This document shows, piece after piece, positions 1-9,046 of a DNA stretch of 64,000 nt. The number at the start of each line of letters is the position of its first letter. Within the stretch, counting starts at the first letter, position 1. Source of the stretch: Sphingobacteruim zhuxiongii (lineage in GTDB: Bacteria > Bacteroidota > Bacteroidia > Sphingobacteriales > Sphingobacteriaceae); the NCBI RefSeq assembly GCF_009557615.1, contig NZ_CP045652.1, positions 3,162,001-3,226,000 on the forward strand, written 5' to 3'. The position numbers and the translations under genes were made by a program. The notes beneath the pieces are model-generated. The model saw nothing but the letters and a program-made list of their open reading frames with translations. It was not told the origin of the DNA and did no database searches.

Positions 1-13
1 ATAATCATATCAC

Positions 14-436
14 ATGAAAAATTTAGCTTTTATTGCATTAGGTATTAGTATGATAAGTGTTTCTTGTCAAAATAATCAGGAGACACAGAATCAAAAGCTA
101 GGTGCTGAAGCCATCAGAATACACGATGAAATCATGCCTCAAATTTCAACGTTTGATAAAACGACTGTTAAAATTGACTCAATACTTGCTCATTTGGCAG
201 ATATAAAAACATTGAAAGCAGATTTAGATACTACGGCTGCCCGCGTTGAATTGACAAGTTTAAAAGATAGCATCGAAGCCGCAACGGATAATATGATGAC
301 TTGGATGAAAGATTACGATGCGACTAGCACAGATGAAACTTATCAACAAAAAGAACTAGATAAGATAACCATTATGCAAAAACAATTCGAATCTGTAAAT
401 GGTCAAATCAACAAATCGCTAACGCCTTTTAACTAA
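14..436 (+). CDS. Small putative lipoprotein, function unknown
   Basis: This 140-residue protein starts with a hydrophobic signal segment ending in a lipobox-like SVSC (Cys18), so it is probably lipidated and anchored in the cell envelope. The rest is acidic and polar, predicted mostly helical (long Lys/Glu/Asp/Leu stretches from about residue 30), with no catalytic motif that I recognise. It lies 9 bases before a SCO1-like gene and a cytochrome c gene on the same strand, so it is probably co-transcribed with them and may serve the same respiratory or copper-related job. The operon may begin upstream of the window, since only 13 bases precede this ATG. Confidence 0.7.
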   Translation: MKNLAFIALGISMISVSCQNNQETQNQKLGAEAIRIHDEIMPQISTFDKTTVKIDSILAHLADIKTLKADLDTTAARVELTSLKDSIEAATDNMMTWMKDYDATSTDETYQQKELDKITIMQKQFESVNGQINKSLTPFN

Positions 437-445
437 TAAAGCGCA

Positions 446-1087
446 ATGAATAAATTATTCGGCTTTACCTTAATTTCAATACTCTTAAGTGGTTTATTTA
501 GCTGTTCATCAAACGAACGTAAACTACCAATTTATGGAGAACGAACGCCTGTAGAAAAAGAAGTAGATGGTAAAAAGATCGTTGATACCCTGTATCAAAC
601 AATACCTAATTTTAGCTTTCTAAACCAAGATAGTGCGCAATTGACGCAAGATTTCTTCAAAGGGAAGATTTATGTTGCTAATTTCTTCTTTACGCACTGT
701 CCAAGTATTTGCCCAACGATGCAACGCAATTTGCTAAAGGCCTATAAAAAATACAAAGGAAATGAGAAAATCGCGTTCTTATCACACAGTATCGACTTTA
801 AATACGATCAACCCTATATTCTGAAGGATTACGCAAATAAGTTAGGCGTAGATAATGACCAGTGGCAATTTGTCAATGGCACAAAAGCAGACATCTACGG
901 GATGGCTGACAAATACTTAGTTTATGCCAAAGAAGATGCAAGTGTACCAGGAGGCTACGATCATCAAGGTTATTTGGTGATAATCGATCCTGAAAAGCGT
1001 ATACGCGGTGCTTATGACGGAACCGATGAGACACAAGTCAACAAACTGTTGGAAGATTTAGACGTTATTCTAAACGAATACAAGTAA
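446..1087 (+). CDS. SCO1/SenC family lipoprotein (copper chaperone or thiol reductase)
   Basis: SCO proteins deliver copper to, or reduce the CuA site cysteines of, cytochrome oxidase and nitrous oxide reductase on the outside of the cytoplasmic membrane. The protein has a lipoprotein signal (LFSC, Cys20), then a thioredoxin-like fold with the family motif CPSICP (Cys85 and Cys89) and the distal conserved histidine in YDHQG (His173), so all three copper ligands are present. Its length of 213 residues fits the family. The stop codon overlaps the ATG of the downstream cytochrome c gene (TAATG), which indicates translational coupling. The target oxidase is not in the window. Confidence 0.9.
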   Translation: MNKLFGFTLISILLSGLFSCSSNERKLPIYGERTPVEKEVDGKKIVDTLYQTIPNFSFLNQDSAQLTQDFFKGKIYVANFFFTHCPSICPTMQRNLLKAYKKYKGNEKIAFLSHSIDFKYDQPYILKDYANKLGVDNDQWQFVNGTKADIYGMADKYLVYAKEDASVPGGYDHQGYLVIIDPEKRIRGAYDGTDETQVNKLLEDLDVILNEYK

Positions 1088-1512
1088 TGCTCCAACGATC
1101 CACTTATTTGATTTTAGGTTTAATCCTCGGATTATACTTCCTTTTTTCCTGTCAATCGGGATTAAGTGTAGAGACCATGCAATATGCGACTAACGGTCAA
1201 AAAGTATATACCGCGAATTGCCAAAATTGTCACGGTGCAAATGGTGAGGGTTTGGGAAAACTTTACCCCCCGCTTAACGACACCATGTTTCTAAACCTCA
1301 ACCGCGATAAGCTCGCATGCATTGTGAAAGATGGTATGTCAGGAGAAATCACAATCAATGGTGAAAAATATAATCAAGCGATGCCTGGTGTACCACAAAT
1401 GAATAGTACCGACATCGCCTATGTGCTGACTTACGTCACGACCTATTTCGGAAATAGTAAAACACACTTTACTCGAGAAGAAATTGAAAAATATTTAAAG
1501 GATTGTGACTAG
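1087..1512 (+). CDS. c-type cytochrome lipoprotein
   Basis: This is a single-heme cytochrome c of 141 residues. It has a lipoprotein signal peptide (FSC, Cys22), one heme attachment motif CQNCH (Cys45, Cys48, His49) and a likely axial methionine in QAMPG (Met99). It should carry electrons on the periplasmic face of the cytoplasmic membrane. The start codon overlaps the stop of the SCO1-like gene, and a strong terminator follows 17 bases after its own stop, so it is the last gene of this operon. Pairing with SCO suggests a role near a copper-containing oxidase or reductase, but the sequence does not say which. Confidence 0.88.
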   Translation: MLQRSTYLILGLILGLYFLFSCQSGLSVETMQYATNGQKVYTANCQNCHGANGEGLGKLYPPLNDTMFLNLNRDKLACIVKDGMSGEITINGEKYNQAMPGVPQMNSTDIAYVLTYVTTYFGNSKTHFTREEIEKYLKDCD

Positions 1513-1528
1513 TAAGGTATCTCAACGC

Positions 1529-1562
1529 AAAAAAGGTCTTCGAAATTTCGAAGACCTTTTTT
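1529..1562. terminator. Intrinsic terminator, usable in both directions
   Basis: A perfect inverted repeat (AAAGGTCTTCGAAA with TTTCGAAGACCTTT) is flanked by A-runs and T-runs. It closes the lipoprotein-SCO-cytochrome operon and could also stop a minus-strand transcript coming from the candidate small RNA promoter near 1.85 kb. Confidence 0.9.
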
Positions 1563-1699
1563 TTTATGATCAACGCTAGAAATAGCAATCTCCAGGAATA
1601 AATCCGTCCAAATCAAAATCTATAAAAAAGAAAAATATTTTATTATCGAATTTATATAGTGCCTATAAATAGTTTTACACTTAGCAAAAATCACCAAAA

Positions 1700-1848
1700 A
1701 CAGAAAAAGTACGCTTGTACTACACAAGGATGAAACATCTAGAAAAATGGGCTGAGTGGGTCAAAAACGTGGTTTCTTTAAAAAGATAAAGGTTTTCAAA
1801 CGGGGAGAATGAAAACCTTTAATAACCAATTATAAACCTAAATTATGA
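1700..1848 (-). ncRNA. Candidate small non-coding RNA
   Basis: The gap between the cytochrome operon and the TetR gene has no credible ORF but has the parts of a small RNA gene on the minus strand. A near-consensus Bacteroidota promoter lies at 1854-1884. Just inside the transcript is a perfect 10-bp hairpin (1788-1797 with 1811-1820) whose 13-nt loop is C-rich on this strand. Near the end is a 5-bp hairpin (AGTAC/GTACT, 1708-1721) followed by a T-rich run, a weak terminator; if it is bypassed, the strong hairpin at 1529-1562 would end the RNA. I cannot match it to a known family. Proposed ends are inference, within about 10 bases at best. Confidence 0.35.
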
Positions 1849-1853
1849 TACTA

Positions 1854-1884
1854 CAAAGGTAAGTGTAAAAGATACACCTGTCAA
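1854..1884 (-). promoter_or_regulatory. Predicted Bacteroidota promoter for the candidate small RNA
   Basis: On the minus strand this reads TTG, a 20-base spacer, then TACCTTTG. This agrees well with the known Bacteroidota -33/-7 pattern (TTG...TAnnTTTG, about 20 bases apart). No minus-strand protein gene follows, so it would drive a non-coding transcript. It is predicted from sequence only. Confidence 0.5.
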
Positions 1885-1962
1885 GTCTTTTTGTAAAAAT
1901 TAACAATTTATTAACATTAGAATTAAGTACTGCTCAATCGCTTTAGCATATTATAACGAACA

Positions 1963-1998
1963 TTTGACAAATCTACGGGGATAAAATGCCTACATTTG
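1963..1998 (+). promoter_or_regulatory. Predicted promoter of the TetR-efflux operon, with a small palindrome
   Basis: A TACATTTG -7 box at 1991-1998 sits only 7 bases before the tetR ATG, and a TTTG at 1963-1966 could be the -33 element, though the 24-base spacing is longer than usual. The -33 box lies in the palindrome ATTTGACAAAT (1962-1972), a possible site for the TetR protein. The very short leader suggests a nearly leaderless mRNA. Confidence 0.45.
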
Positions 1999-2005
1999 GC
2001 ACCGA

Positions 2006-2584
2006 ATGAACATTCAATTAACAGACAAACGAGAGCAAATTTTCCTTAGCACGCTCAGCCTAATCCATCATTATGGTTTTCACGGGACTCCCATGAGTAT
2101 GATTGCTAAGGAGGCCAAAGTGGCCGTGGGCTCTATATATCATTACTTTCCCTCCAAAGAAGATTTAATCATCGAGCTATACTGGTATTGTAAAGAGAAA
2201 TTGAATAGCGAGGTATTTTGCGGAATTACTGCAGACCAAGCTTTCGAAGAACGCTTCATTATGGTGTGGAAGCGTTGGATTCGATTTTACCAACAGCATA
2301 TCGAAATCTTTGGATTTTTAGAACAGTTTTATGGCTCCCCATTTTATGAGGAAGTTCGAAGTAATGTGATCTGCCAGAAAGCAGAACGCAATAAGCTCAT
2401 TAATTTTATTGATGAGGGTATTCGAGAGAAACATTTAAAGAATTTGAATGTTCGAATAATATTGTCGATCTATCTCGGAGGGGCAATCTCCCTTTTCCGT
2501 AACAGCCTCATAACTAAAGAGGAAATACAGGAAGAGGAAATGAATCAATTAGTAGAAATTATTTGGAACGGCGTTAAATTATAA
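2006..2584 (+). CDS. TetR/AcrR family transcriptional regulator of the efflux operon
   Basis: This 192-residue protein has the typical TetR N-terminal DNA-binding domain: helix-turn-helix around residues 18-54, with the family pattern GTPMSMIAKEA followed by GSIYHYFPSKEDL. The C-terminal half is the variable ligand-binding region. It is the first gene of a four-gene unit, 8 bases before a TolC-like gene, followed by an adaptor and an RND pump. In this arrangement the regulator normally represses its own operon until a toxic compound binds it. That control is inference from layout; the inducer is unknown. Confidence 0.88.
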   Translation: MNIQLTDKREQIFLSTLSLIHHYGFHGTPMSMIAKEAKVAVGSIYHYFPSKEDLIIELYWYCKEKLNSEVFCGITADQAFEERFIMVWKRWIRFYQQHIEIFGFLEQFYGSPFYEEVRSNVICQKAERNKLINFIDEGIREKHLKNLNVRIILSIYLGGAISLFRNSLITKEEIQEEEMNQLVEIIWNGVKL

Positions 2585-2592
2585 GTAGAAAC

Positions 2593-3924
2593 ATGAGATT
2601 AAATTTTAAGGACATCTTAGTATTCTTTTCGGTAGCATGTGCTACAGTTGGGATTAGCCAAGCGCAGCAAGCTAATTCATTGAATAGCAATGCGACATTA
2701 GATGAGCTGATTAACTATGCATTAGGCAACCAGATTGAGCTTAAACAAGCACAAATTGACAAAGAAATTGGAGAAAGAGAAATTGCTTCCGCACTTTCCG
2801 GCTGGTTTCCACAGATTAACGCTTCAGGTAGTTACACCCATAATATTCAACTACCGACAACCAATATTAATGGACAAAACATCACGATGGGGCAAAAGAA
2901 TACCGCATCGATGGTATTACAAGCTGATCAAGCAATCATAAACCCAGGTTTATTTCAGGCTTCAAGAGCGTCCAAATTTATTCGCGAGCAAAACAACCTA
3001 AATATTGAGAGTACTCGTATTAATACGGTCGTTGATGTGAGCAAAGCTTATTATGATATTCTTACTAGTGAAGAACAAATCAATATCATCAATGAGAATA
3101 TTGCACGCCTACAAAGACAGTATACAGAAGCGAACGCTCGTTATGAAACAGGACTTGTGGATAAGACGGATTACAAACGTGCGCAAATTTCTTTGAACAA
3201 TGCTAATGCAGAATTGAAGTCCGCAAACGAATTTCGTCGCTATAAATACGATTATCTAAAAACATTATTGGGATTAAATCCATCAGCGCCGATTAGCTTA
3301 TCCTTCGAAAACCAAAATATGGAATCGAATATCCTACTCGATACGACCGAGTTAATGCAGTATGCGAATCGTGTAGAGATTAAACAACTACAAACAGTTA
3401 AGAATCTCCAAAAATTAAATACAGAGTACCAAAAATGGAATTACCTTCCTCGTCTAGGTGCATTTGCAAACTATGGATTAAACTATCGCAACAACCAATT
3501 TGGGGATTTATTCAAAGATAACTTCCCCAACTCTAGCGTAGGATTGAGTCTTTCAATTCCAATATTCCAGGGAACAAAACGTGTTCAGGAAATCCGAAAA
3601 TCTGAATTACAAGAGTCGAGATTAGATTTAGAAATGGAGAACTTGGAGAACCAGATAGGGGCTCAATATTCAGCTGCAATGGCAGGCTACCGCGCTAATA
3701 TGAATGAGTGGAGAAACGCAAAAGAGAACATGAATTTATCCGAAGAAGTGTACAATACCATCAAACTTCAATATGATGCCGGAGTAAAGACATATTTAGA
3801 ACTTATGACGGCAGAAACAGATCTTAAAACGAGCCAACTAAATTACTTGAATGCATTATATGCTGTGTTATCAAGTAAACTAGATATTCAAAAAGCACTA
3901 GGAACAGTAAATATTAGCAACTAA
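2593..3924 (+). CDS. TolC family outer-membrane efflux channel
   Basis: This 443-residue exported protein has an N-terminal signal peptide (ending near ISQAQQ, about residue 26) and two repeated OEP-type regions rich in heptad-like helices, as in TolC, where three copies form a channel through the outer membrane and periplasm. Length and the internal two-fold repeat match the family. It is the outer-membrane part of the tripartite RND exporter encoded by the next two genes, separated by 26 bases from the adaptor gene. The short gap to tetR upstream implies one transcript. Confidence 0.9.
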   Translation: MRLNFKDILVFFSVACATVGISQAQQANSLNSNATLDELINYALGNQIELKQAQIDKEIGEREIASALSGWFPQINASGSYTHNIQLPTTNINGQNITMGQKNTASMVLQADQAIINPGLFQASRASKFIREQNNLNIESTRINTVVDVSKAYYDILTSEEQINIINENIARLQRQYTEANARYETGLVDKTDYKRAQISLNNANAELKSANEFRRYKYDYLKTLLGLNPSAPISLSFENQNMESNILLDTTELMQYANRVEIKQLQTVKNLQKLNTEYQKWNYLPRLGAFANYGLNYRNNQFGDLFKDNFPNSSVGLSLSIPIFQGTKRVQEIRKSELQESRLDLEMENLENQIGAQYSAAMAGYRANMNEWRNAKENMNLSEEVYNTIKLQYDAGVKTYLELMTAETDLKTSQLNYLNALYAVLSSKLDIQKALGTVNISN

Positions 3925-3950
3925 TCAACCAACTATTAATAATTGATATA

Positions 3951-5090
3951 ATGAAGAGAAATCACATATTCACAGCACTATTACTAACTTCTGGCTTATT
4001 TGTACAAGCATGTGGAAACAAAGAAGCGGAGAAAAAGGATGCAGGACCTGGAATGCAGGCCCCAGCAACACCTGTAACAACAGCAGTTGTATCTCAAGAA
4101 GTCGTAACAGGCATTCGCTCCTACCCTTCCAATGTCGTTCCGTTACAAGAAACAGAAATTCGTGCGGAAGTGTCTGGTTATATTACCAATATCTATGTTG
4201 CTGATGGTGCTTATGTCAGCAAAGGTCAGCGTCTTTACGAAATTGATCGTGTAAGATACACCGCTGCTGTAGATCAAGCTCGCGCGAATGTGGAGATTGC
4301 TAAAGCAAATCTTGCCCGTGTGGAAAAAGACTTGCAACGTTATGAAAAACTAGCAGATCAGGATGCGATCGCAAAACAAACGCTAGATTACGCATATACG
4401 GACGTTAATAATCAAAAAGCACAAGTTCAAGCGGCACAGGCTGCGTTAACAACTGCTAAGACAAACCTTCAACGCTCCGTAATTGTGGCTCCATTTTCTG
4501 GAAATATTGGTATTTCTCAAGTGCGTTCTGGTGCATTAGTCAGTGCAGGTACTACCCTATTGAATACGGTAAGTTCGACCAATCCAATTGCAGTAGAGTT
4601 CCAAATTAATGAGAAAGAGATCCCTGAATTCACAGGTCTTCAGGCTGGAAAAACATCAACTACTATTAATTTAACATTGCCTGACGGAAGTACTTATGGT
4701 TCATTAGGTCGTATTTCGACCATTGACCGTGCAGTTGACCCACAAACTGGAACATTAAAGGTGCGTGCATCCTTTGACAACCCTGCGAACACGTTGCGCG
4801 CTGGATTAAACTTGACCTTGAACGTTGCGAGCACAAAAGCTCATGAAGAAATGGTTATCCCTTACCGTGCAATTTTCGAACAGTTAGGAACATTTTCAGT
4901 TTATACGGTTAATGACAGCAGTACAGTAGACTTGAAGCAAATCTCTTTAGGTCAAAAGCTTGGTGACAAAGTGGTTGTAGCAAGTGGTCTTCAATTGGGA
5001 GAACGCATTGTTGTCGACGGTGTTGCCGCATTAAAACAAGGAGCAAAAATTGTCGAGAACGATAATGCCACTGCTCAACCTAAGAAATAA
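3951..5090 (+). CDS. RND efflux periplasmic adaptor (membrane fusion lipoprotein)
   Basis: This 379-residue protein links the inner-membrane pump to the TolC-like channel. It has a lipoprotein signal (VQAC, Cys21), a biotinyl/lipoyl-like segment (EIRAEVSGYITNIYVADGAY, about residues 66-85), an Ala/Gln/Lys-rich coiled-coil hairpin at about residues 100-160, a second lipoyl half (VIVAPFSGNIG) and a beta-barrel region. This is the AcrA/MexA order. It stands between the channel and pump genes, 31 bases before the pump, so the three almost surely form one machine. Confidence 0.93.
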   Translation: MKRNHIFTALLLTSGLFVQACGNKEAEKKDAGPGMQAPATPVTTAVVSQEVVTGIRSYPSNVVPLQETEIRAEVSGYITNIYVADGAYVSKGQRLYEIDRVRYTAAVDQARANVEIAKANLARVEKDLQRYEKLADQDAIAKQTLDYAYTDVNNQKAQVQAAQAALTTAKTNLQRSVIVAPFSGNIGISQVRSGALVSAGTTLLNTVSSTNPIAVEFQINEKEIPEFTGLQAGKTSTTINLTLPDGSTYGSLGRISTIDRAVDPQTGTLKVRASFDNPANTLRAGLNLTLNVASTKAHEEMVIPYRAIFEQLGTFSVYTVNDSSTVDLKQISLGQKLGDKVVVASGLQLGERIVVDGVAALKQGAKIVENDNATAQPKK

Positions 5091-5121
5091 TATTTGCTAG
5101 TTTCCAACATATACATACATA

Positions 5122-8100
5122 ATGATTTCAGAAGTATTTATAAAACGACCGGTAACCGCGATGGTTATCTCCATATTGATCACTATCATTGGAGCTATTT
5201 CCATCACGACCTTGCCTATCAGTCAATACCCCAATATTGCGCCGCCAACGGTTTCCGTGATGGCAAACTATACGGGTGCTGACGCGCAAACGGTAGAAAA
5301 GACAGTTACAACCCCGATTGAGAGCCAAATTAATGGTACTCCAGGGATGATTTATATGAGTTCAAATAGTACTTCAGACGGTGGTTCTCGTATTACGGTC
5401 ACCTTTGAAGTAGGAACAGATATTGACATTGCAACGCTCGACGTTCAGAACCGCGTGAGTATCGCTGAACCAGTATTACCGGAAGCAGTACGACGCTTAG
5501 GGGTAACTACACGTAAAGTCAACACCGACATTTTGATGATGGTTTCTTTGACATCACCGGATGGATCACGTGACGCAAACTTCCTTTCAAACTATGTCAA
5601 TCTTTACTTAAAAGACGCTTTATTGCGTGTCAAAGGTGTCGGAGACGTACAAGCCTTTGGTCAACCATTCGCTATGCGCGTATGGTTAGACGCTAATAAA
5701 TTGACTAATTTAGGATTAACACCGTCAGATGTCAGTACAGCAATTGCTGAGCAGAACTCACGTATGGCTGGGGGTAGTGTTGGTGCACGTCCGCAAGAAA
5801 ATGCACAAGTATTCGAATACCCTATTATCTTAGATTCAGATTTAGAAGAGGTCGAAGATTTTGAAAATATTGTCGTAAAAACAAATACAGACGGTTCGAT
5901 TGTACTCTTAAAAGATGTCTCTCGTATTGAACTGGGACAATTTAACTATGGTATTACAACGAAAGTGAATGGAGAAACAACATCTGGTATGATGATTTCC
6001 CAAACACCAGGAGGTAATGCAGTTGAAACGGCCGACGGTATCTATAAATCATTAGAGGAATTGAAAAAGTCATTCCCTAAAGGTGTAGATTATGTCGTAG
6101 CGTACGAGACCGTGTCCGTTGTAAACGCGTCTATCAGTTCCGTTATCCACACGTTGATTGAAGCCCTAATCCTCGTTACGCTCGTTGTATTCTTCTTCTT
6201 ACAAAGCTGGAGAGCAACGTTAATTCCTTTATTAGCGATTCCTGTTTCCATTATCGGAACGTTTATCTTCTTTACGCTCTTTGGTTTCTCTGTCAACAAC
6301 TTGACGATGCTTGCCTTCGTACTTGCAATCGGAATCGTTGTGGATGATGCCATTGTCGTCGTGGAGGCCGTACAGCATTATATCGACCATTACAAAATGG
6401 ATGCAAAGGAAGCAACACGACATGCGATGAAAGATATCACGGCTCCAGTAATTGCCATCGCGCTAATTCTTGCGGCAGTATTTGTACCAGTAGGATTTAT
6501 TCCAGGAATGGTGGGTCAATTGTACCAACAATTTGCCATAACCATTGCTGTATCTGTTATGCTATCTGCCTTTATCGCACTATCATTAACACCGGCATTA
6601 TGTTCGATTATGTTGAAACCGACAGCGATCCACAAGGATTCTAAAGGTCTTAATAAGTTTTTCTACAAATTCAATATCTGGTTTGATAAAGTAACGTATC
6701 GCTATTCTAAGGGTGTTAAGAAAGTAATAAAAGCCGCTCCTTTGGCAATGATTCTCCTAGTCTGTCTATTTGTCGGCACAGGATTAATGTTTAACAATAA
6801 AAAAACGGGCTTTATCCCGGCCGAAGACGCAGGTATATTCTTTATGGGAGTGAACCTTCCAGAAGGCGCGTCAAGTGCGCGTACAGAAGCTGTATTGAAG
6901 GAATTATCAGAAGACTTGAGAAAGACCTTCCCTGAGATTCAATATGTGACTGCCATCAATGGTATGAACTTGTTAAATAGGTCTGCAAAACCAAACGGTG
7001 CCAGTTTATTCGTTTCCCTCCATCCATGGGAGAAACGTGAAAAAACAGTAAGTGATATCACAGGTGCAATCATGGGCAAATATCGCGGATATACGAAAGC
7101 ATCGGTAATCGCTGCGACGCCTCCTCCGATTCCAGGATTAGGTTCATCCGGCGGTTTCACCATGGAAATACAGGATAGACAGACTGTCGATATTAAACAA
7201 TTCGAAGGGATGATTGGCAAGTTCTTAGTAGCTGCAAATCAACGTCCTGAAATTGGCATGGCTTATACCCTATTTAACAGTAATTCGCCGAATTACAAGT
7301 TGAATGTAGATCGTGAGATGGCGAAAAGAATGGGTGTTCCTTTAAATACGATTTATAGCACTATTTCTGCCTATATGGGTAGTAGCTATGTAAATGACTT
7401 CACGAAATACGGACGTAATTTCCGCGTTGTGACGCAAGCTGATACAAGCTATAGAATGCATATAGAAGATTTAAACAAACTATATGTTAAGAATGTGAAA
7501 GGGCAACCTGTACCGCTTACCAACTTAGTTCGTTATGATCTAATTACAAACCCATCGATTGTTAACCACTTTAATATTTTCCGCTCTATTCAACTTTCTG
7601 GAGAAGCAGCGCCGGGATATTCATCAGGTGACGCAATCAAAGCCTTGGAAGAAGTGGCTGCGCAAACTTTAACGGACGGCTATTCTTACGAGTTCTCGGG
7701 TATTTCTCTTCAAGAGAAACAATCCGGCAGCAAGACCATTCAGATCTTCGCACTCTGTATCCTATTCGTATTCCTACTTTTAGCGTCGCTATACGAGAGT
7801 TGGTCAGTACCATTCTCGATTCTGTTATCGGTTCCATTAGGTGTATTTGGAGCGATTCTCGCATTGACCTTATTGCCTAAATTGGATAATAACATCTTCG
7901 CGCAGATTGGTTTAGTTACTATTATTGGTTTAGCGGCGAAGAATGCGATCTTAATTGTAGAATTTGCGAAGGAACGTGTAGACATAGGGATGAACTTAGT
8001 CGACGCAACATTAGACGCGGTGAAGCTTCGTTTACGCCCTATTATCATGACCTCGCTGGCCTTTATTCTAGGTATTATTCCATTAATGCTATCGACTGGC

Positions 8101-8292
8101 GCGGGTGCAGTTTCACGTCAAACAATTGGGTGGACTGTATTCGGAGGGATGACTGCAGCAACATTCTTAGCTATATTCTTTGTTCCAGTATTGTTCGTTG
8201 TAATTACCCGACTAGCATACGGTAAAAAGAAACTTGCCGAGCTTGAAGCAAATTTCGACGAAGAAAAGAAAAAGAACCTGAGTGCTCACTAG
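5122..8292 (+). CDS. RND multidrug efflux pump, HAE1 (AcrB/MexB) type
   Basis: A proton-driven inner-membrane exporter of 1056 residues, the usual HAE1 length. The N-terminus (FIKRPVTAMVISILITIIGA) is the first membrane helix motif of the family. Two blocks of membrane helices (about 335-560 and 870-1035) enclose two large periplasmic loops. The proton-relay aspartates are present as Asp408-Asp409 in GIVVDDAIVVVE, and the second half has the matching GLAAKNAILIVEFAK. Hydrophobic drugs, dyes or detergents are typical substrates for the class; none can be named here. It is the last gene of the tetR operon, followed by a very long terminator hairpin. Confidence 0.95.
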   Translation: MISEVFIKRPVTAMVISILITIIGAISITTLPISQYPNIAPPTVSVMANYTGADAQTVEKTVTTPIESQINGTPGMIYMSSNSTSDGGSRITVTFEVGTDIDIATLDVQNRVSIAEPVLPEAVRRLGVTTRKVNTDILMMVSLTSPDGSRDANFLSNYVNLYLKDALLRVKGVGDVQAFGQPFAMRVWLDANKLTNLGLTPSDVSTAIAEQNSRMAGGSVGARPQENAQVFEYPIILDSDLEEVEDFENIVVKTNTDGSIVLLKDVSRIELGQFNYGITTKVNGETTSGMMISQTPGGNAVETADGIYKSLEELKKSFPKGVDYVVAYETVSVVNASISSVIHTLIEALILVTLVVFFFLQSWRATLIPLLAIPVSIIGTFIFFTLFGFSVNNLTMLAFVLAIGIVVDDAIVVVEAVQHYIDHYKMDAKEATRHAMKDITAPVIAIALILAAVFVPVGFIPGMVGQLYQQFAITIAVSVMLSAFIALSLTPALCSIMLKPTAIHKDSKGLNKFFYKFNIWFDKVTYRYSKGVKKVIKAAPLAMILLVCLFVGTGLMFNNKKTGFIPAEDAGIFFMGVNLPEGASSARTEAVLKELSEDLRKTFPEIQYVTAINGMNLLNRSAKPNGASLFVSLHPWEKREKTVSDITGAIMGKYRGYTKASVIAATPPPIPGLGSSGGFTMEIQDRQTVDIKQFEGMIGKFLVAANQRPEIGMAYTLFNSNSPNYKLNVDREMAKRMGVPLNTIYSTISAYMGSSYVNDFTKYGRNFRVVTQADTSYRMHIEDLNKLYVKNVKGQPVPLTNLVRYDLITNPSIVNHFNIFRSIQLSGEAAPGYSSGDAIKALEEVAAQTLTDGYSYEFSGISLQEKQSGSKTIQIFALCILFVFLLLASLYESWSVPFSILLSVPLGVFGAILALTLLPKLDNNIFAQIGLVTIIGLAAKNAILIVEFAKERVDIGMNLVDATLDAVKLRLRPIIMTSLAFILGIIPLMLSTGAGAVSRQTIGWTVFGGMTAATFLAIFFVPVLFVVITRLAYGKKKLAELEANFDEEKKKNLSAH

Positions 8293-8340
8293 TACTTGTC
8301 ATCTAGAAAAGTAGATAGACGGCACAAGTGTCGCATACAT

Positions 8341-8386
8341 AAACAAGAGAGGCTGTCCAAACATATTTGGACAGCCTCTCTTGTTT
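8341..8386. terminator. Long perfect hairpin between convergent genes
   Basis: A perfect 21-bp stem with a 4-base loop (CATA) separates the RND pump from the convergent gene at 8469-9041. The arms start AAACAAGAGAGG and end in T-rich sequence, so it should stop transcription from both sides. A similar hairpin, also starting AAACAAGA, stands at 32757-32796. Confidence 0.88.
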
Positions 8387-8468
8387 ATATTTAAAGAATT
8401 CCTTTGAACCTAACGACTTGACTATGCTGTTGCAAACAACCAGAGCTAGTTCCTAAATTGCAGAGTTG

Positions 8469-9041
8469 CTATTTTAACCAAATTCCTACGGACAAATTGA
8501 GACTTTGATGATTCATTTTCTCCCGAAATGCGACGTAATTCAATTGTTGATAGGCGTAGCTTGCAGAGATGGTAAAGTTAGTCCGCTTTTCGTTATCATA
8601 AAGATAGAACAAGCCTAATTTTCCCATAGCTCCTTTATCGTAAATTCCGCCGAGTCTAACTGCGTAGCCCGCATTAGCTAGCGCACCAACACGTGAAACA
8701 TCTCCAATATAAGCGAAAGGCAATCGTGCATCGATAAAAATTGGAAATAGATTGCGATCGTATTTAAGATTTCCGTCTTGACCTTCCTTCGGTTCAGAAA
8801 ATTTATAATCCCCTCGGAGCACTTCATTTCCTAGTCCAATTCCTAGAAAAGCACGTTCATTGTAATTTCTCCCGAAAATAAAATGTAGCGAATAGCCATT
8901 AAAGTTACCATCAAAACCTGGATTTTTCACGCCAATATTTGCTCCTCCTTGCAATAGGGTATAGTATTCACGTTGTGCAAAACTAGGCTTCGCCATCAAT
9001 AATAAGAGCGCCAAAATAGAAAAAACTGGCTTTAGTTTCAT
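8469..9041 (-). CDS. Small exported protein, probable outer-membrane beta-barrel
   Basis: This 190-residue protein has a clear signal peptide (MKLKPVF to PSFAQ) followed by alternating hydrophobic and polar stretches rich in Tyr, Phe, Gly and Asn, and it ends with a hydrophobic strand (LSVGIWLK). This is the look of small Bacteroidota outer-membrane barrels. No enzymatic motif is seen. It follows holA by 5 bases on the same strand and may be co-transcribed with it. Specific function is unknown. Confidence 0.65.
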   Translation of the reverse strand: MKLKPVFSILALLLLMAKPSFAQREYYTLLQGGANIGVKNPGFDGNFNGYSLHFIFGRNYNERAFLGIGLGNEVLRGDYKFSEPKEGQDGNLKYDRNLFPIFIDARLPFAYIGDVSRVGALANAGYAVRLGGIYDKGAMGKLGLFYLYDNEKRTNFTISASYAYQQLNYVAFREKMNHQSLNLSVGIWLK

Positions 9042-9046
9042 CCGGA

